Shown here: positions 43,569 to 51,235 of the stretch, piece after piece
Layout: every line of letters begins with the position of its first letter
Position numbering within the stretch: position 1 is the first letter of the stretch
Source: an uncultured Sulfitobacter sp.
GTDB taxonomy: Bacteria; Pseudomonadota; Alphaproteobacteria; Rhodobacterales; Rhodobacteraceae
Assembly (NCBI GenBank): GCA_947502265.1
Contig: CANMZB010000003.1
Span: forward strand, 62,001 to 126,000
Length of the DNA stretch: 64,000 nt
Reading direction: 5' to 3'
Program-made: the position numbers and the translations under genes
Notes under the pieces: generated by a model
What the model saw: only the letters and a program-made list of their open reading frames with translations
Told to the model about the DNA's origin: nothing
Databases searched by the model: none

Positions 43569-44340
43569 ACACGACACGGTCAAGATTAACTTCGAGCGTT
43601 CCGGCGATGGCCCGCCGCTGCTGCTCATCGCCGGAATGATGAGCGACAATGCCAGCTGGGCACCCGTTGTGCCCTTGTTAGAGCCGTATTTCACCGTGAT
43701 CCGCCCCGACAACCGGACCACCGGACAGACCGTGCCGTGGAACGCCCCCGCCTCGGTCGATCTGATCGCCGCCGATTGCGCGGCGTTGATCACCAACCTT
43801 GGCCTCGGGCGTGTGCATGTTTTGGGTCACTCGATGGGCGGCTTGATCGGGATGCGGCTGGCGTGTCATTTTCCCGATGCGGTCCGCTCGCTCACCCTTG
43901 CCGCCTCTGCCCCGCTGCGACTGGAACGCAACGTGGCATTGTTCCGCGCGCTACTGGCGATCCGTCAAAGCAATGCCGCCCCCGACACATGGCTGCGCGC
44001 GCTGTTCCCGTGGCTTTTTGCGCCCGAAGTCTACGAGACCGAAGGGCTTGTTGCGCAGGCACTTGCCGCATCTCTGGCCTATCCTTTCGCCCAATCCGCA
44101 GACGCCATGGCGCACCAGCTTGATGCGCTGGGCGGCTACATTCCCGATGCCATCGCCGATCTTCCCTGCCCCGCGCAGGCATTGCTGGCACAGGATGATA
44201 TGCTGGTGCCGGCCGCTCTTGCCCGTCCTGCGCTGGACAACATTCCGGTGCATATGATCGCCGGTGCCGGTCATTCGATCCACTGGGACCAGCCACAGGC
44301 CGTGGCCGATCATCTGCGCAGTTTTACCAGCCCCCTTTGA
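43555..44340 (+). CDS. Alpha/beta hydrolase
   Basis: 261-aa hydrolase: nucleophile elbow GHSMGG, oxyanion region LLIAGMMSDNASW, acid LAQDDMLVP and His in AGAGHSIHWDQP. The start MPVFEHDTVKINF at 43555 lies 14 bases inside the P1 gene; longer in-frame starts are not conserved-looking. Being in the importer operon suggests ester, lactone or C-N hydrolysis of the imported compound. Substrate unknown. Confidence 0.88.
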   Translation: MPVFEHDTVKINFERSGDGPPLLLIAGMMSDNASWAPVVPLLEPYFTVIRPDNRTTGQTVPWNAPASVDLIAADCAALITNLGLGRVHVLGHSMGGLIGMRLACHFPDAVRSLTLAASAPLRLERNVALFRALLAIRQSNAAPDTWLRALFPWLFAPEVYETEGLVAQALAASLAYPFAQSADAMAHQLDALGGYIPDAIADLPCPAQALLAQDDMLVPAALARPALDNIPVHMIAGAGHSIHWDQPQAVADHLRSFTSPL

Positions 44341-44354
44341 ATAAGGAGACCGCC

Positions 44355-45731
44355 ATGCCCGATGACCTTTATGGATTGCCCGTCACCTGCGCGCGCCCCG
44401 AGACGCTGGCAGCGATCAACGATTTCATCCACGGCTTCCTGAGCTATCAGCCCAAAGCAACCGCCGTGATGGAAGCGGCGGATGCCGATCCTGACTGTGC
44501 GCTTGCCAATGCCTATACCGCACTTTTGTGGATGTTCCTCGAAGCGCCTGCCGCCCCTGCGAATGCGGCTCCCTACATCGCGCGTGCACGGGCCGCTGCG
44601 GATGGCGTCACCGCGCGCGAAGCCTTGATGATCGACGCAGCCGCCGCTTGGGTCGAGGGCGATGTGCCAAAGCTGTTGGAGATTTGCGACCGGATCACCA
44701 CGGACCATCCGCGCGACATGACCGCTCTGAAACTGGCGCAATACCACCTTTTCAATCTGGGCGATGCGCCCGCGATGCTGCGCATGGCGCTCAAGGCACT
44801 GCCGGAGGCGGATGATATCGCCTATGCCCACGGCATGATCGCATTTGGCTATGAGCAATGCCACCTGCTGCCGCGCGCCGAAGCCGCCGCCCGCCGCGCG
44901 ATGGAATTGCGCCATGACGAACCATGGGCGCACCACGCCCTCGCCCATGTCATGCTGACCCAAGGGCGGGTATCCGAAGGTGCTGCCTTTCTCGAAGGGG
45001 TCGCGGAAACGTGGAGCGGGCTCAACAGTTTTATGCACAGCCACAACTGGTGGCATCTGGCGCTGTTCTATCTCAGCCTCGGGCGGCACGAGGATGTGCG
45101 CCGCGCGTTTGACACCCACGTCTGGGGGCTGGCCAAGGAATATTCGCAAGATCAGGTCGGTGCCGCCTCGCTTTTGGCGCGCATGGAATTTGCGGGTGTC
45201 GATGTGGGTGACCGTTGGACCGACGTGGCCGATCACATCGCACAGCGCGGCGCGGATACGGTTAACCCGTTCCTTACGCTGCAATATCTTTATGCCTTGG
45301 GGCGCACAGAGCGGCCCGAAGCCATCCCCCTGATGCGGGCCATCGAGAAACGCGCCAGCGACACCGACCAGCACGACCACCTCGCCTGGCGCGATGTGGC
45401 CCTGCCTGCGGCGCGCGGTATCCTTGCCCATGCGAAGGGCGATTGGAGCGCGGCAATTTCGCAGATGGCGCACGCCTTGCCACGGATGGCCGAATGCGGC
45501 GGCAGCCACGCGCAGCGCGATCTGTTTGAACAAATCCACCTTGATGCGCTGGTGCGCGACGGGCGCGCCTCTTCGGCGCAACAAGTGTTGGAAATGCGCC
45601 GGACCTATGATCCTGACGGGGTGCCGCTGAACCTGCTTTTGGGCGATGTTTATGCCAAAACAGGGCTACCTGCGCTGGCCGAAGAAGCGCGCGCGCGGGC
45701 CGCACGAACGCTGGCCGACAATGCAACCTGA
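44355..45731 (+). CDS. TPR protein of the TTC38 family
   Basis: 458-aa protein of tetratricopeptide-like helical repeats from end to end. The opening DLYGLPVTCARPETLAAINDFIHGFLSYQ and YAHGMIAFGYEQCHLLPRAEAAARRAMEL ... WAHHALAHVM ... HSHNWWHLALFYLSLG are typical of the TTC38-like family. No signal peptide or membrane segment. ATG 44355 has AAGGAG upstream. Last gene of the ABC importer operon; the function of the family is not known, and its co-transcription with an importer and two hydrolases is the best hint. Confidence 0.85.
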   Translation: MPDDLYGLPVTCARPETLAAINDFIHGFLSYQPKATAVMEAADADPDCALANAYTALLWMFLEAPAAPANAAPYIARARAAADGVTAREALMIDAAAAWVEGDVPKLLEICDRITTDHPRDMTALKLAQYHLFNLGDAPAMLRMALKALPEADDIAYAHGMIAFGYEQCHLLPRAEAAARRAMELRHDEPWAHHALAHVMLTQGRVSEGAAFLEGVAETWSGLNSFMHSHNWWHLALFYLSLGRHEDVRRAFDTHVWGLAKEYSQDQVGAASLLARMEFAGVDVGDRWTDVADHIAQRGADTVNPFLTLQYLYALGRTERPEAIPLMRAIEKRASDTDQHDHLAWRDVALPAARGILAHAKGDWSAAISQMAHALPRMAECGGSHAQRDLFEQIHLDALVRDGRASSAQQVLEMRRTYDPDGVPLNLLLGDVYAKTGLPALAEEARARAARTLADNAT

Positions 45732-45812
45732 CACTGATTGCGGCGCGGCCCAAGCATCGTTACCCTCGCGCCATTGATCTGATCCGCATTCAACAAAAGG
45801 CATCTCCATCCC

Positions 45813-46403
45813 ATGAGCAAAGATTGGTATTACGCCGAAGAAGGCACATCGAAAGGGCCGCTGAGCCAGACCGAGTTTGACCGACTCGTCGCAAATGGCA
45901 CGATCCGCAGCAACACCTTGGTATGGCAAGAGGGGATGGAGGACTGGTTGCCGTTGGGCAATGCAGCCACGCAGCCAACATCCGAACCGATGCCACCGCG
46001 CGCGCGCTATGGCGATATGGAAGACCCCGCGCGGGCCGATGCAAACAGTTTTGTCGGCGCGCTGAAAGACGGTTTTGCGCGCTACGTCGATTTCAAAACC
46101 CGCTCGACCCGCTCGCAGTTCTGGTGGTGGGCGCTGTGGTCTATCCTGCTGGGGTTTGGCACATCAATGTTGGACGTGATGGCTGGCATGGGCGACGTCG
46201 GCCCGCTCAACTCGCTATTATCGCTGGCGATGTTTCTGCCGTCATTGGCGCTGGCCGTGCGACGCCTGCATGATATCGGACGCAGCGGATGGTGGTATCT
46301 GATGATCTTTGTCCCGGTCATTGGCTGGATCGTGCTGATCGTCTTTTTCTGTACCGCGACGCAGGAAGAGCCGAACCAATGGGGCAACCCGCCGCAACGT
46401 TAG
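45813..46403 (+). CDS. GYF_2 and DUF805 domain membrane protein
   Basis: 196-aa protein with an N-terminal GYF_2 domain (WYYAEEGTSKGPLSQTEFDRLVANGTI ... VWQEGMEDWLPLG, residues 5-50), a short linker, and a DUF805 membrane domain of four segments (about 85-190) with RSTRSQFWWWALW and LAVRRLHDIGRSGWWYL. The fusion of the two is common in bacteria; function unknown. Confidence 0.88.
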   Translation: MSKDWYYAEEGTSKGPLSQTEFDRLVANGTIRSNTLVWQEGMEDWLPLGNAATQPTSEPMPPRARYGDMEDPARADANSFVGALKDGFARYVDFKTRSTRSQFWWWALWSILLGFGTSMLDVMAGMGDVGPLNSLLSLAMFLPSLALAVRRLHDIGRSGWWYLMIFVPVIGWIVLIVFFCTATQEEPNQWGNPPQR

Positions 46404-46430
46404 ACCGGTTATGCGCAGGGTCGTAGTAGA

Positions 46431-46508
46431 CGGGGGCCAGCCCCCGCCGCTCCCCTATGGGGAACGGCTCCCCCGGGATATTTCCGGCCAAAAGAAATGG
46501 GCCTGTCA
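46431..46508 (-). repeat. Intergenic hairpin repeat, copy 2
   Basis: On the minus strand it begins at the stop codon of the FAH-family gene: TGACAGGCCCATTTCTTTTG, then GGAAATATCCCGGGGGA, a hairpin CCGTTCCCC-ATA-GGGGAGCGG and GGGGGCTGGCCCCC. Flanks and final hairpin match copy 1 almost exactly; the middle hairpin has different bases but still pairs. Confidence 0.8.
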
Positions 46509-47201
46509 GCTCGCGGGGCCGACGATGACTTCGAGATCGGCAATGCCGTCTACGCCGCCGGTGATCACATCGCCCGGCACCACCGCACCAACACCGGCAG
46601 GGGTGCCTGTCATGATCAGATCGCCCGGCGCTAGGGTCATCGCGTGGCTGAGCGTCGAGACATGTTCGCGGACCGACCAGATCAGATCGGCGATGTCGGC
46701 GTCCTGACGGACATCTCCGTTCACGGCCAGCCAGATGCGGGCGTTTGTCAGGCTTGGCACTTTGGCCATTGGTTTGATCGGGGCAATCGGGGCGGAGTGA
46801 TCAAAGGCCTTGGCCCAATCCCACGGGCGGCCTGTCTTTTTCGCGTCGGCCTGAAGATCGCGGCGCGTGAAATCAATGCCCACGGATGCGCCCCAGATGT
46901 GATCCATCACCTGGTCTTCGGTCAGGTTTTTACCCCCCTTGCCGATGGCGAGGACCAGTTCGATTTCGTAGTGGAGATCATCTGTGAGGGGCGGATAGGG
47001 GAAGGTGCAGGGTGTGTCCATCACGGCGTCCGCCGGTTTGGTGAAGAAGAACGGCGGCTCGCGGTCGGGATCATTGCCCATCTCGCGCGCGTGTGCGGCG
47101 TAGTTGCGGCCGACACAGAAAATGCGGCGCACAGGGAAGCGGGCCTCATCGCCCTGAACGGCAAGGCTGGCTTGGGGCGGGGCGGCGAAGACATAAGACA
47201 T
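46506..47201 (-). CDS. Fumarylacetoacetate hydrolase (FAH) family protein
   Basis: 231-aa enzyme of the FAH fold, acting on beta-diketo or related compounds. Signature RIFCVGRNYAAHAREMG, metal ligands in LHYEIELVLAIG, GIDFTRRDLQADAKKTGRPWDWAKAFDHSAP and LIMTGTPAGVG are present. The start MSYVFAAPPQASL at 47201 has AAAGG upstream; longer versions to 47285 add non-family residues. Substrate (for example a hydratase or oxaloacetate decarboxylase type) not decidable. Confidence 0.9.
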   Translation of the reverse strand: MSYVFAAPPQASLAVQGDEARFPVRRIFCVGRNYAAHAREMGNDPDREPPFFFTKPADAVMDTPCTFPYPPLTDDLHYEIELVLAIGKGGKNLTEDQVMDHIWGASVGIDFTRRDLQADAKKTGRPWDWAKAFDHSAPIAPIKPMAKVPSLTNARIWLAVNGDVRQDADIADLIWSVREHVSTLSHAMTLAPGDLIMTGTPAGVGAVVPGDVITGGVDGIADLEVIVGPAS

Positions 47202-47342
47202 GGGCGGACCTTTCACGCGGGTTGGATTTCGGACCTGAACAGAGCGCATGGCGCGCGGTTTGTCCATTGGATGTTGTTGGCACATGGCCCGTCAATTGTT
47301 TCGCACGCGAAACATTTTCATTCATTAACAAATGGTTAAGAT

Positions 47343-48161
47343 CTAATCGCCAAGCTTCGCGTGGACTTCATCCAAATCAATCTGGCCTGTTGGCATCTTG
47401 TTCGCGGGGTTTTCAAAGTCGTATTTGAACAGGTTAAAGTCCCGCTTGTAGATTTCGTACACCAGATGCATCGACAGATCGTCGAAGTAATCCTCGACCG
47501 GGTGGGCGCGCTTGGGGCCGTGACCTTCGCTTTCGTTAAAGCGCGGGATTTGGGCAAGATCCAGCGGTTTGGGTGTCTCGATGGCGTCGAGAACATCGCG
47601 CATGCCGTCGTTGAACGCCTCGGTCCAGATGATCTTGTCATATTTGCCGCCGTTCACGATGAACGTGCTGACGTGGCCGGATATGGCGGACCAGTGGATG
47701 TCAGGGTCCATCGGGCGACGCCAGCGGATGGTGTCACGCGCGAACAACAGGAAACGGCGAAAGCTTGCGATCTGGTCAAACTCTTGTTTGCCATCCTCGC
47801 CGCCGACTTCGATCCCGTACTTCTGGATCAGCAGCGGCACCAGATTTCCGCGATACCGCTTGCCGTTTCGCTGGATGCCGCAAATTTTATCGAAAAAGGA
47901 GCTGAGAATACGGGTGTAGGGATTGCGCACACAGGTGAAGGAATAGGAGGTGTGGTTCTGCACATTCCGGCTGATCGGTTCCTGGCTTGGCTCAAGCGCC
48001 CATTTGTGCAGACCTGTTTTGGCGTCGTGAATGTCGCCGTCAAAAAATTCACCGTGATCAGAGTAATACATGATCTGGCCGATGGTCGAGCAGGCGCATT
48101 TGGGCACCACGCGGTACACCATGCTTTCGCTTTCGGTCATCCATGTCCCAGGGAAACCCAT
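47343..48161 (-). CDS. Sulfotransferase family 2 protein
   Basis: 272-aa PAPS-dependent sulfotransferase: 5'-phosphosulfate loop VPKCACSTIG (about 18-27) and 3'-phosphate motif CVRNPYTRILSSFFDK (about 77-92). It would sulfate a glycan or other acceptor. Divergent from the GT14-type glycosyltransferase gene, which suggests a shared role in a sulfated surface polysaccharide; this is inference. The mRNA leader carries a hairpin. Confidence 0.85.
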   Translation of the reverse strand: MGFPGTWMTESESMVYRVVPKCACSTIGQIMYYSDHGEFFDGDIHDAKTGLHKWALEPSQEPISRNVQNHTSYSFTCVRNPYTRILSSFFDKICGIQRNGKRYRGNLVPLLIQKYGIEVGGEDGKQEFDQIASFRRFLLFARDTIRWRRPMDPDIHWSAISGHVSTFIVNGGKYDKIIWTEAFNDGMRDVLDAIETPKPLDLAQIPRFNESEGHGPKRAHPVEDYFDDLSMHLVYEIYKRDFNLFKYDFENPANKMPTGQIDLDEVHAKLGD

Positions 48162-48180
48162 GCTTGCTTGCTCCTGCTCA

Positions 48181-48211
48181 AAGCCGTTGCCGCCCGTTGC
48201 GGCGGCTTTTA
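48181..48211 (-). promoter_or_regulatory. Hairpin in the sulfotransferase leader
   Basis: On the minus strand AAAGCCG-CCGC-loop-GCGG-CAA-CGGCTTT: 7-bp outer and 4-bp inner stems, 20 bases before the ATG. It is just before the ribosome binding site and could limit translation. On the plus strand it ends in TTTTA and could act as a terminator, but no plus-strand gene ends there. Confidence 0.45.
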
Positions 48212-48302
48212 TGCTACAAAAGCAAATAATTGCGGTTTATTCAATCAGTGTTCACCATTATCTATATAACAATTGAGCATTATAGAGGTGATTGGTTCCT
48301 GA

Positions 48303-49880
48303 ATGGCAAAAATTGCCTACATCCTGCTGTGTCATAAAGACCCCGTCTCCATCATCAGGCAGGCGGAACGGCTGACGGCTGTGGGCGACTATATGTCGAT
48401 TCATTTCGATGCTTCGGCAGATGCCGAACATTACAGGAAGATACGCAAGGCGTTGGATGACAACCCCAATGTCACCTTTGCCGCCAAGCGGATCAAATGC
48501 GGCTGGGGTGAATGGTCACTGGTTCAGGCGACGCTGAATGCGGTGCAAGCCGCTGTTACGACCTTCCCGCGCGCCACGCATTTCTATATGCTGTCGGGGG
48601 ACTGTATGGCGATCAAGGCGGCGGAATACACCCATAGTTTCCTGGACAATGACGATGTCGATTATATTGAAAGCGTCGATTACTTTGACAGTGGCTGGAT
48701 CAAGACCGGATGGACCGAAGAGCGGCTGATTTATCGTCACTGGTTCAACGAGCGCACCCAGAAAAAGCGGTTTTATGCGATGTTCGAGTTGCAAAAGCGC
48801 CTTGGGCTGACGCGCAACATCCCATCCGACATTCAAGTGCAGATCGGCAGCCAGTGGTGGTGTTTGCGCAGGCGCACAATCGAATCGTTGCTGGAATTCT
48901 GCGCGCAGCGGCGCGATGTGATCCGATTTTTCCGCACAACATGGATTCCGGACGAGACATTTTTCCAGACCGTTGTGCGCCATCTGGTGCCGGAAAAGGA
49001 AATCCGCTCGCGCACGCTGACGTTTTTGATGTTCACCGATTACGGGATGCCGGTGACGTTTTACAACGATCACTATGACCTGCTGCTCAGTCAGGATTAC
49101 CTGTTTGCCCGCAAGATCAGCGCCGATGCGCACGACCTGAAACGGCGGCTGGGGCTTTTGTATGCGGCGCAGGGCGTACAATTCCAGATCAGCAACGAAG
49201 GGCGCAGCCTGTTCAGGTTCCTGACAGGGCGGGGCCGGATCGGACGACGCTTTTCCACCCGATTCTGGGAGACGGAATCGACCCTCGGGCGGGAGCGCGA
49301 ATTGTTGATTGTGGTGTGTAAAAAATGGCATGTGGCCAAGCGGGTGCTGGAACATATCCGCCAAACGACAAATGTGCCGGCCATCGAATATGTCTTCAAC
49401 GAAGAAACCGCCCCCCTGCCCGCGCTTGGCGGGATTGAAAAGACGCTGGGCAAGCGCACGCGCCACCGCCGCGCGCTGGTGCGGATGTTGTTTGATTATT
49501 TCGAGACGGATCGTCTGATCGTGTGCATGGACCCGAGCAATCTGGAACTGCTGGAAGATTTTGTAGCGGACCGCTCTGTGACGCGGATTCTTGAAATCGA
49601 ATGCATCTTTACGGATGAATATCTTGTCGGTCATTCGATGCGCGTGGGCCTTGCCGGTGAGCAGACCTCACAAGAAACGCTGGACCGGCTGTTACCTACG
49701 ATCCGCAATGATATGATCTACGAGAGCGACGCAATCCGCGACGCGCAGTTCGAAAACCACAGCAGGATGCGCGAAAGCGCCTCATCTGGTGAAAATGCTG
49801 AACAGCTGGCCAATTTCCTTGGCCTTAGCGTCGAGAAAGCGCATGAGATCACCAGCACCGAAAACCTGTTTGCCGATTGA
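48303..49880 (+). CDS. GT14-type (core-2/I-branching) N-acetylglucosaminyltransferase
   Basis: 525-aa glycosyltransferase. The N-terminal 260 residues carry the beta-1,6-N-acetylglucosaminyltransferase fold: AYILLCHKDPVSIIRQAERL, IHFDASADAEHY, GWGEWSLVQATLNAV, FYMLSGDCMAIK and SQWWCLRRRTIESLL ... WIPDETFFQTVV. The C-terminal 240 residues form a separate domain (LIVVCKKWHVAKRVLEHIR ... IVCMDPSNLELLEDF), known as a Rhodobacterales-associated unknown domain. No signal peptide or membrane segment. Probably adds branches to a capsule or exopolysaccharide. Confidence 0.85.
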   Translation: MAKIAYILLCHKDPVSIIRQAERLTAVGDYMSIHFDASADAEHYRKIRKALDDNPNVTFAAKRIKCGWGEWSLVQATLNAVQAAVTTFPRATHFYMLSGDCMAIKAAEYTHSFLDNDDVDYIESVDYFDSGWIKTGWTEERLIYRHWFNERTQKKRFYAMFELQKRLGLTRNIPSDIQVQIGSQWWCLRRRTIESLLEFCAQRRDVIRFFRTTWIPDETFFQTVVRHLVPEKEIRSRTLTFLMFTDYGMPVTFYNDHYDLLLSQDYLFARKISADAHDLKRRLGLLYAAQGVQFQISNEGRSLFRFLTGRGRIGRRFSTRFWETESTLGRERELLIVVCKKWHVAKRVLEHIRQTTNVPAIEYVFNEETAPLPALGGIEKTLGKRTRHRRALVRMLFDYFETDRLIVCMDPSNLELLEDFVADRSVTRILEIECIFTDEYLVGHSMRVGLAGEQTSQETLDRLLPTIRNDMIYESDAIRDAQFENHSRMRESASSGENAEQLANFLGLSVEKAHEITSTENLFAD

Positions 49881-49890
49881 GGAGTGACCC

Positions 49891-50271
49891 ATGGCCTATA
49901 CCTACGATGACCAGAATATCTTTGCCAAAATCCTGCGCGGAGAGATCCCCAACACCACTGTGCTGGAAACAGATCACACGCTGGCCTTTCGCGATATCGA
50001 GCCGCAAGCGCCCGTGCATGTTTTGGTGATCCCCAAGGGCGCCTATGTCAGTTATGACCATTTCGCCGCGCAAGCATCAGATGCGGAGATCGTGGATTTC
50101 ACGCGCGCCATTGCGAAGATTTGCCAGATGGAAGATATCACTCTTGATGACAACGACGGCTTTCGCATGATCAGCAACGCGGGCGCGCATGGGGTGCAGG
50201 AAGTCCCACATCTGCATGTGCATATTCTGGGTGGCCGCCGTATGGGGCGGATGGTTCAGCCCGCAGGCTGA
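49891..50271 (+). CDS. HIT-family nucleotide hydrolase (HinT-like)
   Basis: 126-aa protein of normal HinT length. N-terminal IFAKILRGEIPNTTVLETDHTLAFRDIEPQAPVHVLVIPKGAYVS and the catalytic histidine triad HLHVHILGG near residue 110 are present. It hydrolyses adenosine phosphoramidates. Starts 10 bases after the glycosyltransferase stop with GGAG upstream. Confidence 0.93.
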   Translation: MAYTYDDQNIFAKILRGEIPNTTVLETDHTLAFRDIEPQAPVHVLVIPKGAYVSYDHFAAQASDAEIVDFTRAIAKICQMEDITLDDNDGFRMISNAGAHGVQEVPHLHVHILGGRRMGRMVQPAG

Positions 50272-50280
50272 CCTTTGGCG

Positions 50281-50328
50281 GGGCTGGCCGCTGGCGGGGA
50301 GGTTTACCCCCCGCCAGCGGTTCAGCCC
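50281..50328. terminator. Bidirectional terminator between HIT and DUF1523 genes
   Basis: Long perfect stem CCGCTGGCGGGG (50288-50299) pairing with CCCCGCCAGCGG (50309-50320), extended by GGGCTG (50281-50286) with CAGCCC (50323-50328). Converging genes; the stem runs into the stop codon of the DUF1523 gene. Confidence 0.8.
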
Positions 50329-50954
50329 TTTGTGCGTTTACGTCCGAACCAGCCGCGCACGGCGTCTGAGCGTTCGGCCAAATCATCCTCGATCGCTTCG
50401 AAAGTCGGGTCAAGCCGCGCCTTGCGGAACCGGCGCCAGCGCACCCAGATGCCGTAAATCATGGCAACGAACAGCGTGAGAATTATGATGTTGAGCCACG
50501 GCACCCCCTTGGACGCGTCAGGCCCTGAAACGGGCCGCACGGAAATCGCATTGGGGAAGATCGACATGAACTCGTTGCGCCAGCCATAATGTTTGAGCGC
50601 GACATAGCGCGCCGTTGTTTCGGTGGATTTGTAATCCCCCGCCTCGGCCTGCAAATTGGAGGTGTCGAATTTGAAGTACGGCGGCCAGCCCCATCCGGTG
50701 TCTTCGTTGCGATACACCATCACGTCGCCCTTGGCGCGCCGCGTCTGGATAAAGAACACATCGCGGTTGGACAGCGTGCCATCCATGCCCACATCCGTTT
50801 GCGACCAGAAGATCGAATTCTCACCCGGGTCCACACGTTTTTCATAGGTGTCGGTGATCCGCACAATATCGACCTGCGGCAGCGTATAGTGAAAGAACGC
50901 CGCCACAATCGCCCAAACGGTTAACCAGAATGTCCAACGCAAAAGACCAAGCAT
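50322..50954 (-). CDS. DUF1523-like membrane protein, last gene of the AAA operon
   Basis: 210-aa protein with an N-terminal membrane segment (MLGLLRWTFWLTVWAIVAAFF), a periplasmic domain of about 130 residues containing YTLPQVDIVRITDTYEKRVD and RRAKGDVMVYRNEDTGWGWPPYFKFDT, and a second membrane segment (about 157-175) followed by a basic cytoplasmic tail. The layout matches DUF1523; function unknown. ATG 50954 has GAGGAGG upstream. It starts 12 bases after the preceding small membrane gene stop, so it is part of the operon that begins at 57559. Confidence 0.82.
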   Translation of the reverse strand: MLGLLRWTFWLTVWAIVAAFFHYTLPQVDIVRITDTYEKRVDPGENSIFWSQTDVGMDGTLSNRDVFFIQTRRAKGDVMVYRNEDTGWGWPPYFKFDTSNLQAEAGDYKSTETTARYVALKHYGWRNEFMSIFPNAISVRPVSGPDASKGVPWLNIIILTLFVAMIYGIWVRWRRFRKARLDPTFEAIEDDLAERSDAVRGWFGRKRTKG

Positions 50955-50965
50955 CGTGGGCCTCC

Positions 50966-51232
50966 TCAACTAAAATTCGTCAGGTAAATGATCACTGACA
51001 CAAGGATCACCGGAATAACATAGACCGCGAGGATCAATTTGCGACGCAGCGATTTATCGTAGTCTTCCAGCCCCTCGTCAACGAATTGATCCAGCGGCAT
51101 GTCCTGTGGCCCCTCGTACCATTCGGCGCGTAGCTTGTCCCTGCGCACGGCGCGCGAATACAGCGACAGGCAGACGTAAATGATCGAAAGCACGGCAAAT
51201 CCGACGACCATAAGGCGGGCAAGGGCAAACAT
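50966..51232 (-). CDS. 88-aa small membrane protein
   Basis: Two membrane segments (about 4-24 and 67-86) separated by a charged cytoplasmic stretch (RAVRRDKLRAEWYEGPQDMPLDQFVDEGLEDYDKSLRRK). The YEGPQD-x-PLDQFVDEGLxxYDxSLRRKL block resembles a conserved Rhodobacterales small-protein family; function unknown. It starts three bases after the DUF6638-like gene, indicating operon membership. Confidence 0.78.
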   Translation of the reverse strand: MFALARLMVVGFAVLSIIYVCLSLYSRAVRRDKLRAEWYEGPQDMPLDQFVDEGLEDYDKSLRRKLILAVYVIPVILVSVIIYLTNFS

Positions 51233-51235
51233 ATC

